Source of the DNA: Ruegeria pomeroyi
Lineage (GTDB): Bacteria > Pseudomonadota > Alphaproteobacteria > Rhodobacterales > Rhodobacteraceae
Direction of reading: 5' to 3'
Assembly: GCF_021405525.1 (NCBI RefSeq)
Contig: NZ_JAGQAG010000001.1
Coordinates: 2,852,001-2,916,000 of the forward strand
DNA: 64,000 nucleotides
The translations under genes and the position numbers were made by a program. Of this stretch, positions 45,265 to 54,773 are shown piece by piece; position 1 is the first letter of the stretch, and each line of letters opens with the position of its first letter. The notes under the pieces were generated by a model. The model saw nothing but the letters and a program-made list of their open reading frames with translations, did not search any database and was not told where the DNA came from.

Positions 45265-45600
45265 GCTCTGTCCGCCTGTTTTACCCCCGCCTTACACGGG
45301 ATTTTTCTTACCTATCCACAGATAATCCTACTGATATTGCGACGGCTCGTCACGCCCAAATCGCAAAAAAGCCACAAAATATGGGCAGAAATTTGCCGTC
45401 TTTCCCGTTCTGTGGTGGAGATTGGCTATATTTGGTGGATCGCCGCAAAGGATACACTCCTCACGCACCGTCGATCTCGCCGCGCGCGGAAAGCGTGCTC
45501 GCGCACGCTACTTAGCAATCTTATCTGGGGGCTGCTCTGCCGCCTATTTTTGTCTTTTGCGGGCAAACTACAATCAAGACTTTGAAAAATCAAGGAATCC
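45265..45600. promoter_or_regulatory. ftsZ upstream region
   Basis: 336 bp without a gene between ftsZ and the acyltransferase, less GC-rich than the flanks. It holds a hairpin AGCGTGC/GCACGCT (45492-45498, 45503-45509), which could terminate or attenuate the upstream transcript, and A/T-rich tracts near 45350-45400 suitable for an ftsZ promoter. No regulator site is recognised with confidence. Confidence 0.45.
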
Positions 45601-46653
45601 TTAGGCTACTTGACGCCTCCCATACAGATTTCTGCACTGGCGTCGCATCGGCGCCTCAAAATAGCGATAAGAGGCTGCCGACACGGCGAGCGTCCCGAGC
45701 AGACAGGTCAAGAAAAACGGGACCCCACCCCAATCTGTCGCCGGGAACCCGGCAAGCTTTGGAAAGAGCGAGTACATGACATGGCGCACCGGCACATGCA
45801 GCATGTATATGGAGTAGGACCATAGTCCCAACAAAACGGCCAGCCGCCCGCTTAGAACCAACGAGAGGATACCGCGATCCTGCCAGGTGGCTCCGACCAT
45901 CAACGCGAAACAGACAACCAGAAGCACCGTATCGTTGCCCCGATGCAGCATCAGCAAGACGCTCACGACCAAGACCATCTGCGCCACCGAAAGCAAGCCA
46001 CCGGACATGGCGGCGAACGTGTCGCGCAGACGAAACAGTAAGAGCCCGACCGCAAAGGCTGGCAAACCGCGCAGTAGACTAAGGCGTTCGTTCAGTGCCA
46101 GATCGTTCCCCGTCACCCACAGATAGCCGAGGCAGAGCGAAACCGATGCCAACAGAAGCAGCGCCGGAACCATCCGTCGTGACATGGTCAGAAAAAAAGG
46201 AAAACAAATATAGGCCATCCATTCGGCAGAAATCGACCAAGACGGATAGTTGAACACAAAGCGGTCAACAAACCCCCAAGCCTGCGTCAACGTCAGGTTC
46301 TGCACCAGATCTGGCCATTGACTTGCCATGGCCCCTGGGTCGGACCGGATCGTCAGCGCGACCATGATCGCAAGCGTCAGCAGGTGCAGCGGATAAATCC
46401 GCGCAAGGCGAAAGACAAGAAAGCGAGCATAGGTGCCTTGGTTCACCCCCCGCTCGAAACTCTCATCATAGACAAGAGCGAGGATAAAGCCGCTCAGGAC
46501 AAAGAACAGATCGACGAAGACGTACGAGGTTGCAAAAAAACCTGTGTACCCGTCGGGGTCGGCAAAACCATGAAGATCATCGCGAAAATGGAAGATGACC
46601 ACCAGAAGCGCCGCAATCCCGCGCAGTCCGGTATGTGATCGTATCTCGGTCAT
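45601..46653 (-). CDS. Acyltransferase family 3 membrane protein
   Basis: A 350-aa protein with about ten transmembrane helices. It opens EIRSHTGLRGIAALLVVIFHFRDD, where the RGIAALLVVxFH motif carries the catalytic His, and continues FATSYVFVDLFFVLSGFILALVY, the second hallmark of OafA/OatA-type O-acyltransferases. Such enzymes acetylate surface polysaccharide or peptidoglycan. It begins 29 bp after ftsA and is followed by ftsZ, all on one strand, so it sits inside the division operon. Its composition is visibly lower in GC than ftsA and ftsQ, suggesting later insertion. Peptidoglycan modification would suit the context but is not shown. Confidence 0.88.
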   Translation of the reverse strand: MTEIRSHTGLRGIAALLVVIFHFRDDLHGFADPDGYTGFFATSYVFVDLFFVLSGFILALVYDESFERGVNQGTYARFLVFRLARIYPLHLLTLAIMVALTIRSDPGAMASQWPDLVQNLTLTQAWGFVDRFVFNYPSWSISAEWMAYICFPFFLTMSRRMVPALLLLASVSLCLGYLWVTGNDLALNERLSLLRGLPAFAVGLLLFRLRDTFAAMSGGLLSVAQMVLVVSVLLMLHRGNDTVLLVVCFALMVGATWQDRGILSLVLSGRLAVLLGLWSYSIYMLHVPVRHVMYSLFPKLAGFPATDWGGVPFFLTCLLGTLAVSAASYRYFEAPMRRQCRNLYGRRQVA

Positions 46654-46682
46654 CGCCCTATCCCATTCGCCGAACGACCGCC

Positions 46683-48020
46683 CTACCAGTTATCGCGGAA
46701 CCACTTGACCGCCCGACGCAACGAGCGCGCGGGATAGCGGTCGACCGGGACCTCGAAATCCCACCATTCGTCCTGCGGGTGGGCGGCAAACAGACTCAAC
46801 CCCACCACCGAGGAAAACCCCGGCCCGGTGGCCGATTGCGGCAGGCCATGCACCCGCAAGGGACGGCCCAGGCGCACGCGCTGTCCCAGAATGCGGCTGG
46901 CCAGCCCATCAAGCCCCATGATCTGGCTGCCGCCGCCAGTCAGCACGATCTGCTGGCTGGGCAGATGTTCGAACCCGGCCGCATCCAGCCGCGCCCGCAC
47001 CTCCTCAAGGATTTCTTCGACCCGCGGCCGCATGATGCCGATCAGCTCGGCCCGGCTGACGGTGCGGCGGTCATGCTCCCAGTCGCCGGTATCGCCGCCG
47101 ATGTCGATCATCTCGCGGTCATCGGCGCCGGTGGCATGCACGCCGCCGGAAAAGGTCTTGATCCGCTCGGCGTTGGCGGTAGGCACGCCCAGCCCCATCG
47201 AGATATCGCCGGTCACGTGATCGCCGCCCATGCGCACGCAATCGGCATAGATCATGTGTTTCTTGAGAAAGATCGAAATGCTCGTGGTGCCGCCGCCCAT
47301 GTCGATACAGGCGGCCCCCAGTTCCTGCTCGTCCTCGACCAGCGCCGAAACTCCTGAAACATAGGCCGAGTTGGCGACGCCAGCCAGTTCCAGGTCACAT
47401 CGCTTGATGCAATGAGCGAGGTTGCGGATCGCGGTGGCGTCCACCGTCAGCATATGCATGTCCACCGCCAGGCTCTGACCCAGTTGCCCGCGCGGGTCGA
47501 TCAGGCCCGAGCGGTTGTCGAGCGCGAAGTTCACCGGCTGCGCATGCAGCACCTCACGTCCGGCGCCGTATTCGGGCACCTCGCAGGCATTCAGCACCCG
47601 GCCGATCTCGGCCTCGGTCACCACCTGGGTTTCCAGTTCAACCTTGGCATCCAGCCCATAGGAGCGCGGGTTCGCCCCCGAGAAACAGGCGATCACGTGA
47701 TCGACCCGGATATCGGCCATCTTCTGCGCCGCCTGCAATGCGGTGCGGATCGCGCGCTCGGTCTCCTGCATGGCGGTGATCTCGCCGAACTGCACCCCGC
47801 GTGAACGGGTGGTGGCGGCGCCGATCACCCGGAACCCGGTCTGGCCCGCCATCGAGCCGATGGCGCTGTCGTCGGATAGGCGGCTGCTGCCGTCAAAGCG
47901 CAGGATCAGGCAGGAAATCTTGGAACTGCCCACATCCAGAATGGCCACCACGCCCCGCTGTATCGCCTGTTGGCGCATCTGGCGCATTGCCCGCTGCGAC
48001 TGATAGAGATCCGTCATCAT
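46683..48020 (-). CDS. ftsA: Cell-division protein FtsA
   Basis: Actin-like membrane tether of the Z ring, 445 aa. VVAILDVGSSKISCLILRF is the phosphate-1 motif, LGAACIDMGGGTTSISIFL the phosphate-2 motif and IVLTGGGSQIMGL the adenosine motif. The SHS2 1C domain lies at about 100-175. The amphipathic membrane-targeting helix is the C-terminal SLRRAVKWFRDNW. Two adjacent ATGs (48020, 48017) can serve as start. It begins 4 bp after ftsQ. Confidence 0.95.
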   Translation of the reverse strand: MMTDLYQSQRAMRQMRQQAIQRGVVAILDVGSSKISCLILRFDGSSRLSDDSAIGSMAGQTGFRVIGAATTRSRGVQFGEITAMQETERAIRTALQAAQKMADIRVDHVIACFSGANPRSYGLDAKVELETQVVTEAEIGRVLNACEVPEYGAGREVLHAQPVNFALDNRSGLIDPRGQLGQSLAVDMHMLTVDATAIRNLAHCIKRCDLELAGVANSAYVSGVSALVEDEQELGAACIDMGGGTTSISIFLKKHMIYADCVRMGGDHVTGDISMGLGVPTANAERIKTFSGGVHATGADDREMIDIGGDTGDWEHDRRTVSRAELIGIMRPRVEEILEEVRARLDAAGFEHLPSQQIVLTGGGSQIMGLDGLASRILGQRVRLGRPLRVHGLPQSATGPGFSSVVGLSLFAAHPQDEWWDFEVPVDRYPARSLRRAVKWFRDNW

Positions 48021-48024
48021 CTGT

Positions 48025-49032
48025 CTACTGCCCGTTTCCGCCCGTATTCCTGACCCGCAACCACTCGGCCGAGGCCGCCTCGGTCATGCGGATCGTGGGG
48101 CGTGTGCCCAGCCGCATGTCCACGACCGCGATATCGCGATCCAGCAATTCCTGCACTTCGTTCACCGCCAGCACCCGTTCCAGCGCCTGCACCGGGCGCT
48201 TGGCGGGCAACTGGATCGCCTGCCCCCGGTCCAGCACCAGATCCCAGCGCCGTTCGCCCACCCAGACCAGGCCGCGCAACCGGTCGCCCAGCGGCTGAGC
48301 GGTCTGGATCAGGCGCAGCGCTTCGGCGACATTGGCATCGGCCCCCTCGCCCGCGATCAGCGGCAGGTCGGGACGCGCGCTCCGTTCCGGCAGGTCATCC
48401 ACATGGGCGCCAGTCTCGTCGAGCATCTCGACACCGGCACGGGTGCGCCAGACGACCGCCGGCTGCCGCTCGACCACGTCGACCTGCAACACGCCGCCAG
48501 GACGGATGCGCACCGTAGCGCTCTTGACCGGGTCCAGCCCCGCGATCACCTCACGGATTTGCTCGACATCCAGTTCGAACGAACTGATCGGAAAGTCGAT
48601 CGGCACCACCTCGCGAATATCTGCCGCCAGATGGGTTCCGGCACCGTCGATGGCCATCAGGTTGACCATGAATTCGGGACGCTCCTGAATCGAGGCGCGA
48701 ATATCGGCGACAAAGGCATTGAGCGCATCGCGCCGCTGTTCGCTGGCCAGAAACGCACTGCCCAGCGCGAAGACCAGGCAGAACGGCACCCCGATCCGCA
48801 GGCCAAGGCGGATGCCCGGTGTCAGCATCCAACGCTGAACCCGGTAGCTCAGCCGCGACGGAGCCGGGTCCGAGCGTTTGGGCGCCGGTTTCAGCCGCGA
48901 CAACCCATCCAGCCGCAGGGCGCTGGCCAAAGGTGCTGCATCGCCCGCGCCGCTGTCAAAGGCGGCGTCCTGCCCGGCGGGCAGCTGTGGGTGGAACCGG
49001 ACCGGCAGCAGGATGCGGCTCAGCGATCGCAC
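48025..49032 (-). CDS. ftsQ: Cell-division protein FtsQ
   Basis: Bitopic divisome protein, 335 aa. The cytoplasmic N-terminus (about 1-75) includes [23 protein letters not shown], one transmembrane helix follows (about 82-100, [16 protein letters not shown]), then the POTRA domain ([21 protein letters not shown]) and the FtsQ beta domain ([21 protein letters not shown]). The start is GTG 49032, overlapping the ddl stop. The same frame is open much further, but that part reads through ddl in another frame and is not FtsQ. The predicted N-terminus [10 protein letters not shown] fits Rhodobacteraceae FtsQ. Confidence 0.9.
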   Translation of the reverse strand: MRSLSRILLPVRFHPQLPAGQDAAFDSGAGDAAPLASALRLDGLSRLKPAPKRSDPAPSRLSYRVQRWMLTPGIRLGLRIGVPFCLVFALGSAFLASEQRRDALNAFVADIRASIQERPEFMVNLMAIDGAGTHLAADIREVVPIDFPISSFELDVEQIREVIAGLDPVKSATVRIRPGGVLQVDVVERQPAVVWRTRAGVEMLDETGAHVDDLPERSARPDLPLIAGEGADANVAEALRLIQTAQPLGDRLRGLVWVGERRWDLVLDRGQAIQLPAKRPVQALERVLAVNEVQELLDRDIAVVDMRLGTRPTIRMTEAASAEWLRVRNTGGNGQ

Positions 49033-49934
49033 GAGGCATCCTCCACCATCCAGGCGCAGAGCTGGCCGAAGGTCATGCCAGCGGCAATTGCCTGTTCGGG
49101 CGCCAGCGAGGTGGGCGTCATGCCCGGTTGCGTATTGGTCTCCAGCAGGAACAGCCCATCGGCGCCCCGGCTTTCGTCCCAGCGGAAATCCGTCCGGCTG
49201 AGGCCACGGCAGCCCAGCGCCTTGTGCGCGCGCAGGGCGTAATCCAGGCACAGCTCGAAAATCTCGGGCGGCAGATCGGCGGGGATCACATGGCGCGAAC
49301 CGCCGGGACTGTATTTGGCGTGATAATCGTACCAGCCATCGGTCAGGATATCGGTCACGTTCAGCGCCCGGTCGCCCATCACCGTGGTCGTCATCTCGCG
49401 CCCCGGCACATATTGCTCGACCATGACCTGCGCCGGCATGTCCTGCGACAGCTGTGGCGGCCGGTTGGCGCTTTCCTGCACGATATAGATACCGACCGAG
49501 GAGCCCTCGTTGTTGGGCTTGACCACATAGGGCGGCGCCATCACATGCGCGGCCTCGACGGCGGCGCGCTCGGCAATCACGCTCTCGACCACCGGCAGGC
49601 CGGCGGCCCGGTACACATCTTTGGTGCGCTGCTTGTCCATCGCCAGCGCCGAGGCCAGCACACCGGAATGCGTGTAGGGAATGCGCAGCCACTCCAGCAG
49701 GCCCTGCACGCAGCCATCCTCGCCCCAGCGACCATGCAATGCGTTAAAGACGACATCGGGCGCGATCGCGCGCAACCGGTCGCAGAGGTCGGGGCCGGCA
49801 TCCAGCTCCACCACCTCGAAACCTTCTCCCCGCAGGGCGGCGGCGCATTCACGCCCCGATACAAGCGAGACCTCGCGCTCGGCCGAGGGTCCGCCCATCA
49901 ATACCGCCACCTTGGGGTTTGTCCTGCTCGACAT
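49020..49934 (-). CDS. ddl: D-alanine-D-alanine ligase
   Basis: Makes the D-Ala-D-Ala dipeptide for peptidoglycan. 304 aa, ATP-grasp. [26 protein letters not shown] at the N-terminus, [56 protein letters not shown] and C-terminal [21 protein letters not shown] are the Ddl signatures. ATG 49934 is preferred; TTG 49940 is in frame just upstream. It overlaps ftsQ by 13 bp and follows murB by 114 bp. Confidence 0.95.
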   Translation of the reverse strand: MSSRTNPKVAVLMGGPSAEREVSLVSGRECAAALRGEGFEVVELDAGPDLCDRLRAIAPDVVFNALHGRWGEDGCVQGLLEWLRIPYTHSGVLASALAMDKQRTKDVYRAAGLPVVESVIAERAAVEAAHVMAPPYVVKPNNEGSSVGIYIVQESANRPPQLSQDMPAQVMVEQYVPGREMTTTVMGDRALNVTDILTDGWYDYHAKYSPGGSRHVIPADLPPEIFELCLDYALRAHKALGCRGLSRTDFRWDESRGADGLFLLETNTQPGMTPTSLAPEQAIAAGMTFGQLCAWMVEDASCDR

Positions 49935-50048
49935 ACCCAATTCAGTGCCTCTATGTCATTCGGGTCTTATTTGGTGACCCGCTTTTGCCCCGGAGTCCGC
50001 CCCCTGTTTTGGCCTGAAAGGGTTCGCGGTTTCGGGATGTTAGCCGTC

Positions 50049-50966
50049 TTACGGATCTCCGACCCGCATGATTTCCCACTCTAACGTTATGCCGCTGGTG
50101 TCGTAAACCTTTTTTCGCACCTCTTCGCCCAGACCTTCGAGATCCGCCGCCGTGGCGCCACCGGTGTTGATCAGGAAATTCGAATGCATCTCGCTCATCT
50201 GCGCGCCGCCGCGCCGGGCGCCGCGCATGCCGGCATCGTCGATCACCTTCCACGCCTTCAGATCATGGATATCGTCCGCCTGCCCGGTCGAGGAGAACCC
50301 GGCCGGATTGCGAAAGGTAGACCCGGCGCTGCGTTCCCTGGTGGGCTGGGTCTGGTCGCGCTTGTCCAGCTGCGCCTGCATCCGGGCATGTAGCGCCTCG
50401 GGGTCGCCCGGAGTGCCTTGCAGACTGGCCGAGACCAGCACCGCGCCCTCGGGCAGGTCGCTCTGCCGATAGCGAAAGTTGAGATCGGCTGAGCCCAGCG
50501 TCACCAGCTCACCCGAGCGCAGGACCACCTGGGCCGAGCGGAACACATCCGCCGTGTAGCTGCCATAGCAGCCCGCGTTCATCCGCACCGCCCCGCCAAT
50601 GGAACCGGGAATGGTGCGCAGAAAGGTCAGATCAACGCCCGCATCCGCCGCTCGCCGGGCCACATGCGCATCCAGCGCCGCGGCCCCGGCGGTGACTGTA
50701 TCCCCCGCCACTTCGATCGCGTTAAAGCCGCGCCCGAGCCGGATCACCACCGCGCGCAAACCGCCATCGCGCACGATCAGGTTCGACCCGACCCCCATGG
50801 GGAACACTGCCACTTCGGCAGGCAGCATGCGCAGGAAAGCTTGCAGATCGGCGATATCGGCGGGCTGGAACAGCCAATCCGCCGGCCCACCCACCCTGAG
50901 CCAGGTCAGCTCGGACAGGTCCCGGTTCGGCGTCAGCTTACCGCGAATTGCGCTTGTGTCGATCAT
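50049..50966 (-). CDS. murB: UDP-N-acetylenolpyruvoylglucosamine reductase
   Basis: FAD-dependent reductase that completes UDP-MurNAc synthesis. 305 aa. [41 protein letters not shown] (FAD-binding), [15 protein letters not shown], the catalytic Ser in [11 protein letters not shown], and [40 protein letters not shown] identify a type I MurB. ATG 50966 gives the conserved short N-terminus. Separated from murC by five inserted genes. Confidence 0.95.
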   Translation of the reverse strand: MIDTSAIRGKLTPNRDLSELTWLRVGGPADWLFQPADIADLQAFLRMLPAEVAVFPMGVGSNLIVRDGGLRAVVIRLGRGFNAIEVAGDTVTAGAAALDAHVARRAADAGVDLTFLRTIPGSIGGAVRMNAGCYGSYTADVFRSAQVVLRSGELVTLGSADLNFRYRQSDLPEGAVLVSASLQGTPGDPEALHARMQAQLDKRDQTQPTRERSAGSTFRNPAGFSSTGQADDIHDLKAWKVIDDAGMRGARRGGAQMSEMHSNFLINTGGATAADLEGLGEEVRKKVYDTSGITLEWEIMRVGDP

Positions 50967-51034
50967 GTCCGCCCGTCTTTTCGTCACGTCGGGGGGATGT
51001 AACCCGGAAGCACCGGTCGGGACAACGCCAAAGC

Positions 51035-51316
51035 TCAGCCGCCGCGGCGCCAACCGACCCAGCCGACAAATCCCCCCAGCACAAGACCCAGGATCACCGG
51101 ACCCAGCCCCAGCGCCGACAGCGCCGCAATGCCGATTGCGGCCCAGGGGTCATCGAGGCTCTGAGCATAGAGCATCAGCCCCGCCAATGCGCCGCTGGCG
51201 ATCATCGCAAGGCTGAGCACCCGGCGCCAGCCACCGGCGCGGGCCAGCCGGCGCCCCAGATAGGCGCCCCCCAGCCCCAGCAGCGTGGGCACGACATAGA
51301 GCAGCAGATTATCCAT
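51035..51316 (-). CDS. Small membrane protein, 93 aa
   Basis: Three hydrophobic segments ([67 protein letters not shown]) and a basic tail. No family recognised. It overlaps the preceding 89-aa gene by 8 bp and lies 68 bp before murB, so it is part of a run of four tiny membrane-protein genes between the permease and murB. The codon pattern and overlap support it as real. Confidence 0.65.
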   Translation of the reverse strand: MDNLLLYVVPTLLGLGGAYLGRRLARAGGWRRVLSLAMIASGALAGLMLYAQSLDDPWAAIGIAALSALGLGPVILGLVLGGFVGWVGWRRGG

Positions 51317-51578
51317 CGCTACGGCGCCTCAGGCATCCGATCCCGGCGCCCAGCAGCAGGCCCAGCCCCAGTGGCGCGCAGAACAGCATGGCGACGATGC
51401 CGGGGCCCATCCCCTCCCATCCGAACCGGGGCGACTGAAAGATCAGCAGCCAGACAGCAAGCGCTGCAAGCAACGCCCCCAACAAGGCCCAGACGGCGGC
51501 GCCGATCCGGGCCAGGAACGCTCCCACCGCCAGTCCAAGGGCCAATAGCGCAAGCGGTATGGCAAATTCGGCCTCCAT
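51309..51578 (-). CDS. Small membrane protein, 89 aa
   Basis: Three hydrophobic stretches (FAIPLALLALGLAVGAFLA, VWALLGALLAALAVWLLIF, GIVAMLFCAPLGLGLLLGAGIG). Not assigned to any family. It lies 5 bp after the DUF2484 gene and overlaps the next by 8 bp, indicating an operon of small integral membrane proteins. Resembles its downstream neighbour in size and layout, but not clearly in sequence. Confidence 0.65.
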   Translation of the reverse strand: MEAEFAIPLALLALGLAVGAFLARIGAAVWALLGALLAALAVWLLIFQSPRFGWEGMGPGIVAMLFCAPLGLGLLLGAGIGCLRRRSDG

Positions 51579-51583
51579 CCCGG

Positions 51584-51829
51584 TCAGGCGCGCGGTCGCC
51601 GCAGCCAGCGTCCTAGATAGATGACCGGCCAGCGCAGCACCGACATGCCCGCCGCCAGCACCACCAGCCCGATCCAGGGACCATTCTCATAGGTCACATA
51701 GCCCAACAGCGGGATGCCCAGCGCGATCAGCGCATAGGCGCGGCGCCAGTGGTGATCACGGCTGGGCAGCATCGCCAGCACATTGGCGGCCACCGCCCAG
51801 AGACAGGCAAGGATCAGCGACAGGGTCAT
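51584..51829 (-). CDS. DUF2484 family membrane protein, copy 2
   Basis: 81 aa with two or three membrane segments. The opening MTLSLILACLWAVAANVLAMLPSRDHHW parallels that of its upstream neighbour (LLGALWVIAATVVALLPMRRQY). Both share a Y-E-x-G turn (YENGP versus YEHG) and an Arg/Trp-rich basic C-terminus, so the two are paralogues. DUF2484 is, to my knowledge, confined to Rhodobacterales and often near murB/murC. Function unknown. Its ATG overlaps the upstream stop (ATGA). Confidence 0.78.
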   Translation of the reverse strand: MTLSLILACLWAVAANVLAMLPSRDHHWRRAYALIALGIPLLGYVTYENGPWIGLVVLAAGMSVLRWPVIYLGRWLRRPRA

Positions 51830-52077
51830 TCGGCACGCTCCGCCGGACCAAAGGCCTTGCGCCAGAAATAGCGCAGCGGGTTGCGGAACATCGACACAAA
51901 TCCCGCCAGCGCCAGCAGGCCGGCCAGCAAACCGTGCTCATACCCGATGGCGACGATCAGCGCCGGCGCCAGGATCAACAGCATCAGCCCCGGCGCATAT
52001 TGGCGGCGCATGGGCAAAAGCGCGACCACGGTCGCGGCGATCACCCACAAGGCCCCCAACAGGATTGTCCAGCTCAT
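51826..52077 (-). CDS. DUF2484 family membrane protein, copy 1
   Basis: 83 aa, beginning MSWTILLGALWVIAATVVAL, with membrane segments at about 3-20 and 30-60 and a basic C-terminus NPLRYFWRKAFGPAERAE. ATG 52077 overlaps the permease stop (ATGA); the longer open frame upstream lies inside the permease gene. Paralogue of the next gene. Position in the mur cluster suggests an envelope role, which is inference. Confidence 0.78.
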   Translation of the reverse strand: MSWTILLGALWVIAATVVALLPMRRQYAPGLMLLILAPALIVAIGYEHGLLAGLLALAGFVSMFRNPLRYFWRKAFGPAERAE

Positions 52078-53261
52078 AGAATTCCCCTTACCGCAACCGA
52101 CAGCGCCCCCAACGACAGCACCAGCCCCAGAACGGGTACCACCATCGGAACGCGGAACCGCGCCTCGGGCGCGCGTCTTTTTTGGACGATCAAGGCGCCG
52201 TTGACCATTGCAAACACCGCCAGCAGGATCGAGGAGGTGGTCTCGGCCAGCGTCTCGACCGGCACATAGAGCGCGCAAAAGATCACCGCCGCCCCCACCA
52301 TGATCGTTGCCAGCACCGGCGTGCCGAACCGCGGATGGGCATTGTGAAAGAGCGCCAGCGCCGGGTTGCGCCCGCCCAGGCCGTAAAGCACGCGGGTGGC
52401 CATGACGATCTGCGCCAGGATGCCGTTCAGAGCCGCAAACACCGCGATGGCCGACAGAAAGCCCGCGCCGCTGCCGCGCCCATGTTGCCAGACCAGCGCC
52501 AGCGGGCTTTCGGATTGACCCAACTCCGCCAGCGGCACCGCGCGCACCGCCGCCCAGGCCACCAGCGCATAAAGCACCGAGGTCACCACCAGCGAGATCA
52601 GGATGGCGCGCGGCAGGGTACGCTCGGGCGCCTCGACCTCTTCGGCCATGTTGACGATATCCTCGAAACCGATGAAGGCGAAGAAAGCCAGAACGCCGCC
52701 CAGCCCGATGCCGGTCCAGACCGGCGGCGCCGGGGCGACCCAGTCGGGCGAGGGGTCGGCCCCCAGCCCAGCCCAGACCACCAGCGCCAGCCCGGCCAGT
52801 TCGACCACGGTGAACACCGCCGCCAGCGCCAGGCTTTCCAGCACTCCGACGATGGCCACCAGCGTCAGCGCGCCGCCGATGCCGATCATCGCCCAGACCG
52901 GGTCGATCTCGGTCACGGCGGTCAGATAGCCGACCCCGCCGCGCAGCACCGCCCCGGCCGAAACCGTGCCCGCCACCACAACGGCAAGACCCACCAACAG
53001 CGCCAGCGACTGGCTGTTGAGCCCGGTTCCCACATAGGCGGCCTCGCCCGCCGCCTCGGGCAGGCGGGTGGAGAATTCCGCATAACTGAGCGCGGTGGGC
53101 GCCGCGATGAGACCGGCCAAGAGAAAAGCGATCGGCGCCCAGACACCGGCATCGCCCGCCACGGCACCCACCAGAACATAGATGCCCGCGCCCACCATGA
53201 CACCGATGCCATAGGCGGTGAGCAGGCCCAATCCGATCCGTCGTTTCAGTGGCGCGGCCAT
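52074..53261 (-). CDS. APC-superfamily amino-acid permease
   Basis: A 395-aa inner-membrane transporter with about 11-12 helices. It opens LKRRIGLGLLTAYGIGVMVGAGIYVLVGAVAG, the glycine-rich unwound TM1 of APC carriers, and has FFAFIGFEDIVNMAEEVEAPERTLPRAI, the TM6 region typical of CAT/YfnA-like permeases. Amino acid or polyamine substrate unknown. It lies between murC and the DUF2484 pair on the same strand and is not a usual member of the dcw cluster. Confidence 0.88.
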   Translation of the reverse strand: MAAPLKRRIGLGLLTAYGIGVMVGAGIYVLVGAVAGDAGVWAPIAFLLAGLIAAPTALSYAEFSTRLPEAAGEAAYVGTGLNSQSLALLVGLAVVVAGTVSAGAVLRGGVGYLTAVTEIDPVWAMIGIGGALTLVAIVGVLESLALAAVFTVVELAGLALVVWAGLGADPSPDWVAPAPPVWTGIGLGGVLAFFAFIGFEDIVNMAEEVEAPERTLPRAILISLVVTSVLYALVAWAAVRAVPLAELGQSESPLALVWQHGRGSGAGFLSAIAVFAALNGILAQIVMATRVLYGLGGRNPALALFHNAHPRFGTPVLATIMVGAAVIFCALYVPVETLAETTSSILLAVFAMVNGALIVQKRRAPEARFRVPMVVPVLGLVLSLGALSVAVRGIL

Positions 53262-53375
53262 GATCCTCTCTCCTGCGCTCTACCGGCCCGTTCCTGCCAG
53301 ACCGGTCCCTACCCTAAAGTGCTTGAGGAGAATGACAGCCCGACCCGTCGCCGCACGGGCGGCGCGGGGGCGGGC

Positions 53376-54773
53376 CTATCCCTTCAGCCGGTCGGGCAGG
53401 CCGTTGGCCCAGGCGCTGATCGTGCCGGCACCCAGACAGACCACCATGTCGCCCGGACGTGCCTGTTCGCGCACCAGCCGTTCCAGGTCATCCTCGCTGA
53501 GGATGGCGCGGGCATGGCGATGGCCATGCCGGATCAGCCCGGCGACCAGCGAGTCGCGGTCGGCGCCGGCGATCGGCGTCTCGCCCGCGGCATAGACCTC
53601 GGCAATGGCAACCACATCGGCCTCGTTGAAACAGGCGCAGAAATCGTCGAACAGGTTGGACAGGCGCGAATAGCGGTGCGGCTGATGCACGGCGATGACC
53701 CGGCCCTCGCTGGCCTGGCGCGCCGCTTTCAGCACGGCGGCGATCTCGACCGGGTGATGGCCGTAATCGTCGATGATGGTGACGCCGTTCACCTCGCCCA
53801 CCTTGGTAAAGCGGCGGTTGACGCCACCAAAGGCGGCCAGCGCCGCGCGGATCTCGTCGGCCTTCATGCCAAGATGGCGGGCCACGGCCACCGCACTCAG
53901 CGCGTTCGACACGTTGTGATCGCCCGGCATCGGCAGGGTGCAGCCCTCGATCACCATCTCTTCGTGCTGAAGCTGGATGTCGAAATGCGCCACCCCGCCC
54001 TTGTAGGTCAGGTTGATCGCCCGCACATCGGCCTGGGCGTTGAACCCATAGGTGCGCACGCGGCGGTCGGTGATCCGGCCCACCAGCGACTGTACCTCGG
54101 CATGATCGGTGCAGCAGACGGCGATACCATAGAACGGAATGTTCGAGACAAAGTCATAGAACCCCTGCCGCAGCCCTTCGATCGAACCCCAGTGCTCCAT
54201 ATGCTCGGGGTCGATATTGGTGACGATGGCCACCGTTGCCGGCAGCCGGTTGAAAGAGCCGTCACTCTCGTCGGCCTCGACCACCATCCATTCGCCCTGC
54301 CCCATCCGCGCGTTCGAGCCATAGGCATGGATGATGCCGCCATTGATGACGGTCGGATCAAACCCGCCCGCCACCATCAGTTCCGCCATCATGGTGGTTG
54401 TGGTGGTCTTGCCATGTGTACCGGCGATGGCGATGTTCGATTTCAGCCGCATCAGCTCGGCCAGCATGTCGGCACGGCGCACAACCGGCAGGCCCTGCGC
54501 GCGGGCGCCGTCGAGTTCCGGATTGCCCGGCTTGATCGCGGACGAGATCACCACCACGGCGGCCCCGTCCAGGTTCGCGGCACTCTGGCCTTCGAAAATC
54601 TCGGCGCCCAGCCCGGCCAGTCGCTCGGTGATCTTCGAGCCTTTGAGGTCCGACCCCTGCACCCGGTAGCCCAGGTTCAAGAGCACCTCTGCGATGCCCG
54701 ACATGCCGATCCCGCCGATGCCGACAAAATGGATCGGGCCGACATCCTGCGGCAGTTTGGTGGCGGGGGTCAT
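53376..54773 (-). CDS. murC: UDP-N-acetylmuramate-L-alanine ligase
   Basis: Adds L-Ala to UDP-MurNAc. 465 aa, Mur ligase fold. [28 protein letters not shown]-terminal UDP-binding motif, P-loop [49 protein letters not shown] central motif, and [22 protein letters not shown] in the C-terminal domain. The ATG overlaps the murG stop. Confidence 0.96.
   Translation of the reverse strand: MTPATKLPQDVGPIHFVGIGGIGMSGIAEVLLNLGYRVQGSDLKGSKITERLAGLGAEIFEGQSAANLDGAAVVVISSAIKPGNPELDGARAQGLPVVRRADMLAELMRLKSNIAIAGTHGKTTTTTMMAELMVAGGFDPTVINGGIIHAYGSNARMGQGEWMVVEADESDGSFNRLPATVAIVTNIDPEHMEHWGSIEGLRQGFYDFVSNIPFYGIAVCCTDHAEVQSLVGRITDRRVRTYGFNAQADVRAINLTYKGGVAHFDIQLQHEEMVIEGCTLPMPGDHNVSNALSAVAVARHLGMKADEIRAALAAFGGVNRRFTKVGEVNGVTIIDDYGHHPVEIAAVLKAARQASEGRVIAVHQPHRYSRLSNLFDDFCACFNEADVVAIAEVYAAGETPIAGADRDSLVAGLIRHGHRHARAILSEDDLERLVREQARPGDMVVCLGAGTISAWANGLPDRLKG

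Noticed and set aside
49033-49692. N-terminal extension of FtsQ (about 220 more codons in the same frame)
   Set aside because: It runs through ddl in another frame. FtsQ homology begins at the GTG at 49032, which overlaps the ddl stop in the usual way.
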